Assembly (NCBI RefSeq): GCF_051622035.1
Contig: NC_135360.1
Coordinates: 13,878,001 to 13,942,000, forward strand
Source: Arctopsyche grandis
Lineage: Eukaryota > Arthropoda > Insecta > Trichoptera > Hydropsychidae
DNA length: 64,000 nucleotides
Direction of reading: 5' to 3'
Part shown: piece after piece, positions 21,670 through 34,285 of the stretch
Layout: every line of letters starts with the position of its first letter
Numbering within the stretch: the first letter of the stretch is position 1
Notes under the pieces: model-generated
The model's input: the letters and a program-made list of their open reading frames with translations, nothing else
Told to the model about the DNA's origin: nothing
Database searches by the model: none
Made by a program: the position numbers and the translations under genes

Positions 21670-24429
21670 AGAAGTAAAAGGGCCCTACATATGAAGTATA
21701 CATTTTTTTTCAAAAACTTTGTAAATAAAATTACAGTACAAGAATGTTTCGAATTTTGGGAGGTAAAAAAATATATAAAAATCACTTCTGAGATACCTAT
21801 GAAAATTATGAGAATTTTTGTTTTGTGTATTTATTATTGATTTTTTTAAGAATATTTTTTTCTCGATGAAATATATTTGGAGATTTTCTAGGGATTTCCC
21901 TTGCCTCACGTCAGGGTAGTTATGTTCGAATTCTATTAAGTAGGGAGTTATTTTAAACAATAAGATTTGATTCTAAATTTATCATGATAATCATAATATA
22001 TCATGCATAATAATCCCAAGAATAAATGACCGTTGTTTATAATTGGTTAATAAATGAATGAAAAAAAGTATTGACGATGGCAACATTGAATATTATTCAA
22101 TTTGTTTATAATTTTAGATTCGAATGAAAATTATCTGGTCAACTAGTAATAATAATCATTTTTCTTGCCGTAATGATATATGAAAACTATTTTTTTTAAA
22201 GTGAATGACAAATGTTTTATTTACTTTATGGAGATGTCTCTTTTATCCACCTATTTGGATGTCGTTTAAAATATATTTGTTACATTTTATGTTAAGAGAT
22301 GTCTCTTACAAAATAATAGTTTTAAATTATTAATTTTATATCTCGAAATAAATGTACAAATTTGAAGGTGTTTTGTATGATTTTATATAATGATTGATTT
22401 AAATAAATATAAAATATCATACACTTCTATACATAATAGAGGTAAACAATATTCAATAAAATAGATAAATTAAGGAAAGTGTCATTAAAAAAACTTTATT
22501 TTTATAAAATTATAATACATGTATTTTTCACATTAAACAGGACAATATATCTTTTTATCTCGAACAAAAATGGCAGTTCAATGCCTTTTTTTATCGTCAA
22601 TGTCACAGTAAATCCTGGTATATCACTAAATAATTTGAAATGCACCATGCCATTTCTCGAAACTAACCTGATATTAAACGAAACGAAACACATTCAATCA
22701 AGTAATATATTTTTTTATATGCTTTATGTGATCATTAAGATAATTGTGAATATCGATTCGTATCGTACAGTTTTCATAATGATGGCATGAAAAACCTTGA
22801 AAAGCGCAGCTTTATACAAAAACGAGAGGGCTCTCACACTACGTGCAATTTTCCGAGATAATTTCAACTTTGATATTTACGATATACGCCCAAGAGAATG
22901 AGGAAATTATGTAGGTTACGGAATTGCACCGAAGTGCACACAAAAACGACGCTCATTAAAAACGCGTTGTCTCTGATTAATAAATATACACAAATTACGA
23001 ACATTTTTATTTAAATATTTTAAATGTATGAGAATACGAATCCGTGATCATGCAAATTGAAAAAGCATAAGGCGATTCTTACAGGTTAATGTGATAGATC
23101 AAGGCTAAGTACCAAATCCTGACTCAGATACTTATCATATTTGACCGCAACCGACAATAAAATATTATCATTATAACTTTTCAAATATATGTATATGTAT
23201 GTTCTAGTTTATTTATGGGAATATTTTCGTTGTGTATTGAATTTATTAATATAATATATGGATGAGTTTCCAATTGAATAAATTCGTGGTGTTGTATAGT
23301 TCAAGATTACTCTTTTTCATTAATAGAGCGTACGAAGAATTACAATTTTTTTATAATAGTTTTCCTTTCAATGGCAGGCAGTCGTGGCGAACATTTTTTG
23401 CGCAAGTTTGCCGACAAATTTCACTGATCAACTGTGGCAATACGGCAGTTTGTAATACAGACGGATCTATTATGTGGTGGGCAATGTCGTCGCAATCGCC
23501 TCCATGTGTAAACGGTTTTATTGAAGCATCGAGAGACCGTCTGTTTCGCCATGTCGATATTATTTCAGCGCGTGATCTCCGGTCAACAGCGTGTTAACGG
23601 TACGAATTTCCGCGTACGATTCTGCGCACCCTCGCCTCGGGCCAATCTGTGGCAATATTTAAAACGTGAGGAGTAAAAGGACTTTTGAAAGTCCATCATC
23701 TGATTTTGTTACCTTTAACTTTTGCGTTAAAATGCCTTTTATTATACGCCGCGAACAATGATCGGCGTCAGCCTTGCGGCTTGATTTAATTGTACAATTA
23801 TCCGATTGACCAATTCCGAGAAGACTTTGTCGAAAACGGTTAGTCATTGTGACATTGTCGTGACGGATCTTATGTATTAGAGTAATAGAATTAAATAAAA
23901 AATGAATGATTAAGATCAAAGAACAACAACTTACTTTGCAAATGACGTACATAGCGGACACTATAAATTATATTCAATATACAAGATCAATCATATTTCC
24001 CAGTTGCGTGTGCACTTTTTTTTGCATTGCTTGTGTATTAATGTTTTTTTTTCAGAATAGTTTTCAGGGTTACTTATTTAATTAGTTATCTACATCTATA
24101 GCTCAATTATTAAATAGTCGTTAAAATGTGTACCTGGGACTGGATGAAACCCTACTACACATACATATTTAAATCTCATTATTTTTATTATAACTACATA
24201 TATTTAATTTTTGTATTATCTACATATTAATTTAGACAATAGGAATTGCACTATCCCTCCTATCGTCTTGAATAAAAATATTATTATTATATATATTGAT
24301 TCGATTTTAACATAAATTATGTTGATCAGACACATACATATGTACATACAATTCAGATATTAACAATGCTAATATCTGAAATAGGAAGTTTTATTATATT
24401 ATTTGTATGTATATATCACAGTTCAAGTG
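21670..24429. other. Non-coding DNA, one GC-balanced patch
   Basis: No gene recognised. The segment at about 23370-23650 is clearly more GC-balanced than its flanks and unique in the window. It contains an open frame (23262-23597, plus) with no recognisable domain. It may be a conserved regulatory element. The rest is AT-rich sequence. Confidence 0.4.
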
Positions 24430-24776
24430 TTTACTCCGGTTCGTTCATGAACATGCTAGTTTGTTCATTGACGAACTATTGGTTTTAGTTTAAGTGCTAA
24501 CATTCAAAAGTTATCTTCAAATATACTCACGAGGTGTTGCATGAAACTTTTGGCTGTCGAAACTTTTGAGCTGTCAAAATCTTTGAGATATCAAAACGCC
24601 AAATATTTAAATGGAAGTCCTTTGGAGACCACATTACAAAGTTGCTATAATTCCTGTTTCCGCTGATTTTTTAAAATATTGTAAATCAGGGTAAGCATAC
24701 ATACATATGTATGTATGTACATAGAGGATGGGATAAACGATTGAGAATACTGAAACTGATGCCTAATAGTTTGTGT
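24430..24776. repeat. TTCGTTCATGAAC inverted-repeat element, copy 1
   Basis: GGTTCGTTCATGAACATGCT, then AGTTTGTTCATTGACGAAC, at its left end, and AGGATGGGATAAACGATTGA with GATGCCTAATAGTTTGTG at its right. It corresponds, inverted, to 33893-34285. It is truncated on the right by the element beginning at 24777. Confidence 0.55.
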
Positions 24777-25312
24777 ATATGTTACAGTCAAAGTGTATTT
24801 TATATATGTTACAGTCAAGGTGTAATATATTCCAACTGGCGATTTAGGTCATTTATATTCGAATACAATACAATTATTGAATTATATCTCTAGAAGTGCA
24901 AATACACTTTTAATAATGTCCGCCAGTTGTAATATAACAGTTGAGTTTTGACAGCTCTGATGTTCTTACGAATGCTTTAGAATTCAATAATGTGTTCAAA
25001 ACAAAAAAAAAGTGACTTTTCAACCCAATTTAATAGTCGAGTGAGGTTTTCAAGAAATCCTAGCCTCTCCATCTAATCCGGTACCAACTTAAAGTTGAAC
25101 TGTATTTTCATTTGTGATATATTTTGACCAGTTGTATTGTATTCCGCAATATGAATCAACTTAAGTGGGTAAGATGGAATATATTTCAACTAGTCAAAAT
25201 ATATTACAATTGAAAAAATACTTGTAGTTGGTACCAGGTTAGATGGAATATATTCCAACTAGTCAAAATATATTAAAACTGAAGTATATGTATACTTAAA
25301 CAGTAACATAAA
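24777..25312. repeat. Interspersed inverted-repeat element B, copy 1
   Basis: Begins TATATGTTACAGTCAAAGTG and ends AAGTATATGTATACTTAAAC, AGTAACATA, with internal repeats of GGAATATATTTCAACTAGTC-type units. It matches 55233-55770 over most of its length (for example GAGTTTTGACAG and GGTACCA.CTT). No coding capacity. The class is uncertain; it is a DNA-transposon-like MITE. Confidence 0.55.
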
Positions 25313-26389
25313 TTCACACTCGACGACGAGATATACCGAAAAAGTCAAGGCAACGAGTGTTTAGAAATTTCCAGTCGGTGAAACGGAGTAGACCCATATG
25401 ATAGACCCAGATATTGAAAATTTGATATATATGATTTTTAAACAATTTGTTGCATACTATTGTTTTAAAAAATTGCGGTCACCATAAACAATATAAAAAA
25501 ATTCTTTGATGATTTTAATTTTTTCAATGAAAAATTTCAGAATGTTTAGAAAATCTGATGAACGGTGTCGATAGCTCATCTTAGTTGATAAAGATTATTC
25601 ATATAATCATATCTTAAGAATCCTTGTTATCTATTTATTTAAGCTATCAAAATATTATTAATGTATTATAGATTGAATTCAATTTGTAGAAGTATATGTC
25701 CTTTTGTATATATTTAGTAAGTATGCACTTGGATAAGTTAATGATTAAAATGATTAGTATATACAAAGGTAATAAAAAGTAGTGTTGTAATATCAAAACT
25801 GCTGGCAACTGGCAAGTTTAATTAACAATGCGCGTAAAATTTAAACGCTCTCGCAAGTGCAAGTGCATTCTCGGCAAAATGCAGTCTCAACCCATTAAGG
25901 CCCGCTATCGGGGAAATTGATAAAGAAAAATGGTCGTGTTGGCACGTTATCACGCAATGGAATAATGGTACCGAGACCGTAGTCACGCCTTTTAGTTGCA
26001 ATTAACCGAATAGTTATTATTCCATACATTTGTGCACGGCTTTCATTGGTGACATAACAAACGGAAATCAATTCAATACCGCCATTGAATATTGTCACAA
26101 GTTTACATTATACTATCGGGTGTATGATTTATTAAAATCTAAATCGAAACGAGGATATGTCACCGGGTCCGTATCCTATTCAAGCGTCATGAGAAATTCA
26201 ATATGCGAAAATTCCAAGAATAAATTGGCAATTAATTTGAGGAACTTGCACTGCTCGCAATTCACACAGTTGATGTTTTATGTAAATGGTTAGATTTATA
26301 GGCGATTGCTCTATTGGTGTGTAAACATAACTCAGTATATCAAATACCTCGTCAAAGTCTGACTGTATGATATATTATTTATCGGTGTT
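25313..26389. other. Non-coding DNA
   Basis: No gene recognised. A more GC-balanced unique patch lies at about 25800-26230. Confidence 0.4.
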
Positions 26390-26780
26390 CGTGATTTGAC
26401 AGAATGTTAAATTACAGAAAACGCAAATATCAGAATGCAAAGATCGAAAATCGAAAGATCTTAAGTCGAAAGATGAAAAACAAATGGTGCATGGTAAACG
26501 GTACATACTCACGTACATACTCACTTAATTTGCGCGAGCAGGATACAACAGGAACAAGAGGAACATGCTTTTCCTCCCGTGTTAATGTGCGCGCGCAGAA
26601 CACGGGAGGAAAAGCATGTTCCTCTTGTTCCTGTTGTATCCTGGTCGCGCAAATTAAGTGAGTATGTACCGTTTACCATGCACCATTTTTTTTTGATCTT
26701 TCGACTTAAGATCTTTCGATTTTCGATCTTTGCCTTCCGATATTTGCGTTTTCTGTAATTTACCATTCTGTCAAGTCACG
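26390..26780. mobile_element. Near-perfect foldback (long hairpin) element
   Basis: The left arm 26390-26583 and right arm 26599-26780 are near-identical inverted copies around a loop of about 15 nt (AATGTGCGCGCGCAG). Matching blocks include CGTGATTTGACAGAATG against its inverse at the right end, GATCTTTCGATTTTCGATCT, and ACACGGGAGGAAAAGCATGT next to the loop. The two same-looking open frames on opposite strands are mirror images of the arms, not genes. High arm identity suggests a recent insertion or ongoing arm homogenisation. No clear target duplication was seen. Confidence 0.85.
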
Positions 26781-29700
26781 TAGACCCATTATTTATACAT
26801 ACATATGTATATACCTATATTTAATATTTGAATCCTTTTATATCTAACTGGCACGATTTAACTTAATAAAAGTGATTCAATTTACGCAAGTATACCTGTT
26901 GTCTTTATTTGTTACGGTTTTGTGCATTGATAACCATATTTTTTTAAAGCAATTTCTCTTGTATCAAATTTATTTCACTATTAAGTATTTTGCACTGAAT
27001 TGTAAACATAATGTGTCGCTTTGCTATGTAGTTTCTCATGGGTAAATGTAGCAGGCCAACTTGTGAACAACTTGATCGGTGACTTTGTTGCGCGACCAAA
27101 ACAAACGTATGTAGTTGTATGGAGCATGCCACACCGGGTGACTCATTGGTTGCCCAAGCAATAAAGTTGGATGACCAGCGAGATCAGTTGTCGGCGTTCC
27201 GTTTGGTTACGATGATTTTATTGCTTGAGTGACCACTACGACTACTTAAATATAGCGTTGTTGTGATGGGTTCCACACTCAGTGACTACAAAGAGAAAAA
27301 AAACTTTGAACATGTATGAGCACTTATTGAAAACTCTATATAGGTGAGAGAATTCAGGAGTTTAGAGACCAAGAGTGACCACTAGTAACTACGCTGGGTG
27401 AGTATGTCACGATGTATGATGAGCAGACTTGGACTTGAGATCGGTGCACTATTGTTAATTTCTTAGAAAAACCACGCTTTTTCAAATGAAAGGCCAAAGT
27501 CGCTTCACAGCATTTATTCAACCATTTGAGAGGTCCACCGAAACGACCGCTAACTCCAGAATAAAATGATCTACCGTGTGTACCTCTTTATAAAGGACAA
27601 GTTGCACAGCACAGCTTCCCCGATCCATTAATGTGTCTATTGTCTAGGCATGTCTATCATGGCGAGTTTTTTTGTTTACGCACGCATTCACCCAGGTCTG
27701 TGAAAATTCCAGCGTATCCTTTGTTCGGGCACTTACCGAGTCCCGTTAGCTTTATCCGGGGTCTCTATTGTTCACCCAAAAATGCACTTAGACAATGGAT
27801 ATTCTCTTTCATGTTCCCACGTTACGATATGTATGTGGTTATTGGAGATTATTTTAACCTAGCTATCTGGTAGCCTGTGCTCATAATTATTTTGTGGATA
27901 CATAGTGGATACAATCTCTCTCGTGTTCCCACGTTACATTAATTATGTACATTGTTGAAAATATATGTCGTGTTAATAAAAATGGGTGTATACCTGTATA
28001 AATAAAATAAATAATTTGAAAAAATAAACAATTCCTTCAAAAATATAAAGCGAATGCCCAGTTCGGCCTCTGCAGTTGCCATGTTTTCATTCATGCCATA
28101 ATTACTATCCGATCCTTAATGATGATTGGAATATTGAGCATTTGGGGAGTCAAATATAATATCAATCCATGAACACATTGAAATATTGATTGCAGAATTG
28201 ATAGAATAGCTATCTATGGTTACAAAAAAAATTATTACCTACTCAGTATTGCCCTAATTTTTTTAAAAATATAATTAGGCAAAACCGGCTTCTTATAGCA
28301 GTTCGTATTTAAATAAAGCACGTGTGTATTTAAATGATTAATAGCCTAATCACCACACACAATGAAAACTTCTTATTATTTTTTATACTTAAACAAAATG
28401 AAGTAAGTGGGCAACACAATAGATTTTATTCCAATCTACTTTTGACACTATCGTAATTGATTGTAATTTGTAGTGTCGGAAAAATATCATTTCGAGAACC
28501 ATTTTTACAAATTGATCGATCGTTCATGAATTTGCTTTATGTATGTTCTAAACAAGAGTCGATAAAAATGTATATATGTACGTGTTGCTAAGGGTGTCCA
28601 GTGTCGATCGTATTAAATTCGAAACTTTCCTGGTTGCAAAACTACGTCGGTCTATATTTGCGGTTGTAATTTGACATAACCGCAACGGTTTATAAATGGC
28701 AGTTATCCGTGTAAACTCAATTATAATCAATGCGGTCTTAATTACAATCTCTTTCAATAAAGAAGATATAACGAATTGAACTTTGATTCCAACTGAATCA
28801 CTCAAATGTATACGATTTATTTTTTTATTTTAAATTTACCATTATAATTTTGAAATATAACAGATCAATTATGAAGCATTATATAGGTATGTATCTACAT
28901 TCGAAATATATCAACATTAGCAATGAAATTCAATGGCATATACGTAATAATATTATATATGTATGTATGTAGGTATTAATGCTCAATTATATTACCCACT
29001 ACTGGCGAGCTCGTATCTCGACGCTTGTTTTTATTATTCATTTTTAATAATATGTACTGGAATAAAGTGCTTTTTCACACTGGTGTTATACTTATCAGGA
29101 ATAGGATAATATCTAGACATTTTTAAAACGCTCAATGATACGACATTGAAACGTTTGATTGGTTTCCATAAACGGTCAATTAATCCATCAAGTTAAATGT
29201 TCACCTTGTTCGACGAAATGATACCGTTAACTTTCTTCGCCACTTAAGTATAAGTAATGCTGGTTTGAAATTAAATTTTTGGCATGTGGTGTTATGGAAA
29301 AAATAATTAACAAGTCATGTCATTCATTATTACTATTGCCAATGGGCTTCGACATATATACATATACATATAATAATAATCTTTCTTGCCCTAAGTGATA
29401 CGGTACGCGATAAAGCTATTATCGCCAACAGTTTAATTGATCGTTGGAATGTAAGAATAATTTTTTTTCGATCAATTTTGTTGAAACCAAGGAGTACAAG
29501 TTACACTTTTATTTTTAGCAATTGTAATAATAATTGTTGTCCAGATAAAAACGAATGAGATCATGTTATACTTTTTCATTACAAATCGATTCTCACTTCA
29601 CGTACTAAAATTTAAAAAAATATATTACATATTTATTTTATTTCAAAGAAATTGACTTGCAAGTTTTTATGTATATTATGCCAGCATAAGTTATTCATTC

Positions 29701-29859
29701 TTTTTATGTTATAGCATGTCAAGGTTGGCGTGTGTATGAAATTAGTGGATTTGTACATATGTACATACATACATACAATGTTCAAAGAAAAATGGTTCGA
29801 AAGTATGAATATAAATTTTATTTCTGTATTTAAAATGTATTAAATTCATGAATTATGTA
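26781..29859. other. Non-coding DNA
   Basis: No gene recognised. A GC-balanced patch at about 27050-27900 is unique in the window and contains a short open frame (27631-27873, plus) with no domain. Confidence 0.4.
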
Positions 29860-30575
29860 TAGGTTCGTTTAAACTCAATCCGGCAACTGCACGTAAACAG
29901 CAGCACGAAAAATATTATTTTGTACATTCTACATATATGGACGCATTAATATGTTCCGTAATGTGTATGTGACGTATCTGAAACAGCAGTGACCGACACG
30001 ATCCATTCTTATTATAAAGCAGTACATTTCACCGAAACGTATTAAGCAGAACAGGCTTTTTTTGGCCACTGTGGAAATACTCAGGCATGAAGTGACGTCA
30101 TAGTGGCGAGTGCACCTCTGCAAACTAAAGTGTTGCCGTGAGCATATGAATATTTTCGGAAACGTCATATAATGATGATGCGAGGCAAGCATTATTGCGA
30201 CGAATCGTCGCGCTCTGTAATGTACAGTGAACGACAATAAAAAGTATGTATTTGTGATATTTTATGATATTTTTTTATTTTTATATATAGCATAGCAATG
30301 AAAGATAAAATACCCGACTATAGATTCCAATATTCATTTTGAACAGGAAATTAACAGATTTTGAGAAATCGATCGAACAACACCAAGATATAGAAAAATC
30401 GCGCGATTTAAAAAACACATATATACTTTTCTATATTTTACCCGTTTTTATATGTAAGCCAATTTTCCCTTGCACTCGTTCAAAACAAGTATGAACGTGG
30501 TAAAAACGGGTGGTGCTGTATAGTATGAATAGAAGTAGTCTTTTCCGTGCAGTGCTGAGTAATAAAAACGTACCT
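29860..30575. repeat. Interspersed repeat F, copy 1
   Basis: It shares with 60690-61050 the blocks CAGAACAGG, TTTTTGGCCACT, GGCGAGTGCACC, AAAGTGTTGC.GTG, AGCATATGAAT, TTTTCGGAAA and TTGCACTCGTTC, ending TTTTCCGTGCAGTGCTG. About 200 nt at 30240-30445 have no counterpart in the other copy and look like an insertion. No coding capacity; class unknown. Confidence 0.55.
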
Positions 30576-33500
30576 TAAATTGTATTACAACGAATGAATT
30601 ATAATATAACGTTTTTTTTCGTAAAGAAATCAATGCAAATAAGTTAATTTTAAGGACTTTTAACACCAGCTATAGTTATGATTTTATTTCATTTGGAAAT
30701 CATTGAAACCCTCAAATATTGAATTATATAATATTATTTAATTAAATTATATGTTAAAGAAATTGGATGATTTTTGCAGACCAGCTTCCGGTTTTTCACA
30801 GTTGGTGTATATTTTTTTCTGTCGGCCGCATTGACTTTCGATTTTATGTAAATCAGAGCGATAATACGTTGACCGTGGAGTATGAAAAATAATAATAAAT
30901 GGGCGTTATGTAAATTGAAATAATTAAACCCGACACGATAAAAGTGTGTATATGTGTGTTTTTGCAAATTAATTATGCGAATATTCGAAATCTGTCTTCG
31001 TCACAAAATTATAATAGCGCCATAAATAATAAACCATAGACAAATTGCTTAGAGTCAAGTGTATACAATATGCAGCAGCGATATTAAATATACATGATGC
31101 ATTTTTGATGTTATAAAGTGGATTTTCTTGCTAACGATCTGTCGATGAATTATGCCGCACGGGGGGTTGAATAATTGCACAAAAATGCATTGTAAATTGG
31201 CGTCAAACATATCCAATTAGCTTTGTGCAAGTTTGTTGCAACATTCACTTAGCGGAGGTGTGATAATAAGTGACAAATAGAAGCGCTATTATCGCCATTT
31301 ATTTATTCACATTGTAGCCATTGGATTTATTACACGTTTCAGGATATATTTTAGCATAATTGGAACTCTTTGTGAAATCGTCGTAAATGCCAATAGTCAT
31401 ACATATCCAGTTCATCACATTTACATTTACTATATATTTTATTATTTGATATTTTAGTGAACTTTAAAACATCTATGGATACTTAATTTTTCTTTGAAAG
31501 TACGCACACAAATATTCATTTGTTTTTTGAATACAACGAAATCGTAGTACATATTTTTTTCGTTCTTTTGTTTATTTTTTCATATTGTTCAAAAGATTAT
31601 CAATCAAATGTGCATATATTCATCTATTGTTAAGTAAATGTTAGTCAAAATAATAATATTGAACTAAATTTCATCATTGAAAAATTGCTTGGTTTCCTAT
31701 ATACATATATAGGTAATATTATACAATACAATATAATATAATACAATATAATGCATTTCAAGTGTAAATGCCAGATCGTCGATTTACATAGTTTCACAAT
31801 TGATATTATTCGTTCTTAAAAAAATTGTAGATACACGTTAAAAGTGAGACAAAAGTTTGATTTACGAAATAGATAAGTGGTTCGACCTATATTTTATTAC
31901 AATATTTTGTAATTTATATTCACGTACAAATAACAAAACATACTTACTACTAGGAAAAGCATAAATTCGATGTCATTCAATGTTACGATAAAGAATTCGT
32001 CGAAAACGTATAAATATTACTCCACATTAACCTTCGTGCGATCGATGGAAAAATCTTACATTCTAACCGCAAAGTTTCCCAACTTAACAGATAACTTTAC
32101 AACGACCAATTTTATAGGCCTCCTTACAAATATTTTTATTAATTTACGATCCTTTTGATTGAAGTACTTGTAGGCATACGAGTATTGAATCTTGGCCCAA
32201 TCAAATTTTACGGTCAATCGAGCCGTGGCTCTCAACTGTAGAGCAATGCAAGCGTGTCTATGTTTCGCTCTGTTGAACGGTAAATATGCACCATTTCACG
32301 ATCATCGTAATCGCGAAGGTCGGTCGAAAATTTACCGTATCCAAACGTACAATGCAACAGTGGACTAAGGTCGATTGAAAATAAACAAAAATTTCCACTC
32401 AGGTCAACGGTAACGGATTTCAATACAATAGCTTACATAAAAAGTCATCCCATACCCGGGATCGTAGCCTTGAAGCATTGTTCAAGGAATGTTGTAGTAA
32501 AAAAAAATATACATATATATGTATTATCAAATTTGTGTCTCGTAATAAAAAATGTATAATATACTCTGCATTAAAACGCCACTTCCTATTTATTTAGCGA
32601 ACTGCACGAAATCGAACATGTATGTTATTACCATGCCGTATAGTACTTTTTTGGTGTGGGTGTGCCACCGAAGAAATGGTTAATAATAAATAAATTAACA
32701 AAAACTGACATTGTTTGTTATAAACGTGTGGTACGCTCCTATTATATATAGGTATTATACATAAGGCGTGTTGTAAGTTGCGACCTTATTTAATTACAAT
32801 CGTTTGAATTTATTGGCGTTTTTATGATTCAATTCCGCCGGGTTCAATTTTAGCGGTAGGTTGTGGTTAATTTGCAGTCAGATAGTAATTATTATGCATT
32901 ATTTCGCAATGAAATTGTGCAATAAGGATGCGGATCATAGTTTTGAGTTTTCTTCCGCGACCTTCTGTACGCCTTAAAAATATACTCAAAGTATACACTT
33001 TTACAAATGAGATTTTCATGTAAATTAATCTATTTGTTACGTGTCTGTTGTGCCTAGATAATTTTTTCGTATGAAAATCATAAAAAATCGTTAGTAATTA
33101 TTTGAAATAAAAAATTTTACTAAAAGTTGGCCGAAATTTTTGAATAATTTTAACGCGTGTTTTTTACGATGTTGTTTTTATAATTAGTACTAAAAAAGTA
33201 CATGTGTATTTTGAATTCCAATGTGAGTTTTTGTTTTTCAATAATTTAGGATAATAACTGTACTGATATAAATACATTGTAGGTCATTCAATTGTATTAC
33301 AGATATGAATTTTATCTTCTCTCTTCGTCTCATGTTCATTATCCTTCGCCTTTTAGATATTGAGTTGCAACTTTTTCACGGTTCATCTGCATTTGAATCT
33401 CAGAAATATATTTTCATACGAATGGTTTCATACGAAAGTTTTTACAGTTTTCTGGCAGATTTTATAAAATATAAAATTTAAATTGGGTATACATTTATAT

Positions 33501-33892
33501 TTATACCAAAATATTTATGTGTAAATAAATAAATAGATAATATTTATTTATTACACAGTTAATATTCCAGGGCGTCACTATATGTAGCTAGCTTATAAAC
33601 ATGAAAAAAAATTAAAATATCAAAATATAATGAAATATAAAGAAAAATAAATCATGAAATGAATATAAGTTAAGAAAAAAAAATAGATAAAGATAAAGAT
33701 AAAAAAAAACAAATGTGAGAACACATTTACGATCTGAAATTAAACAATCCCTCAACTAGATTAGCATATTTTAGCTTGAACAGATCCAAGTTAACAGAAA
33801 TGTGGTTGAGGAGCACGAGACCATCAAATTGGTACGTGCCCCAGGAGATGAGAACAAACAGCAAATTATGTATGTCACGGTCCAAGTGCACA
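30576..33892. other. Non-coding DNA
   Basis: No gene recognised. AT-rich throughout, with a small (ATACAATACAATATAAT) simple repeat at about 31721-31752. Confidence 0.4.
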
Positions 33893-34285
33893 TTTCGTTC
33901 GTTCACTAACATATTAGTGTGTTCATACACGAACAAATCTGTCCAGTTATAGTGTGCACAAACGAATAAATTGAAAATCGAACTAGTTTGTTCATGCACA
34001 AACAATTAGGCATAAGTCTAAGTATTTTCAACCGTTTGTCCTATGCACATAAGTATGTCAAACCAGGGTTGCAATATTTTTAATATTAGCGGAAACTGAA
34101 ATTATAGCAACGTTGTTATGTGGTTTCTACAGGATTTCCCATTTAAAAACGTACATGATGTTCTGACAGCTTAAATTTTCATGTGAGAACCGGTGGAAAT
34201 CTATTTGATTTTTAGTACACAAACTTAAACATATATTTCGTGTATGAACAAACTATGTAGTATACCCATGAACGAATCTTAGTGA
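33893..34285. repeat. TTCGTTCATGAAC inverted-repeat element, copy 2
   Basis: The left end has TTCGTTCGTTCACTAACATA and TGTGTTCATACACGAACAAA. The right end has TTCGTGTATGAACAAACTAT and CCATGAACGAATC, inverted relative to the left. The interior includes GGTTGCAATATTTTTAATAT, TAGCGGAAACTGAAATTAT and GTTCTGACAGCTTAA. This last motif is the empty site that dates the hAT insertion in copy 4. Confidence 0.65.

Noticed and set aside
23262-23597. 111-codon plus-strand open frame starting with ATG
   Set aside because: No recognisable family. The first third is AT-rich translation and only the latter part lies in the GC-balanced patch.
26404-26766. Two similar open frames on opposite strands
   Set aside because: They are the two arms of one hairpin read in mirror image, not a gene pair.
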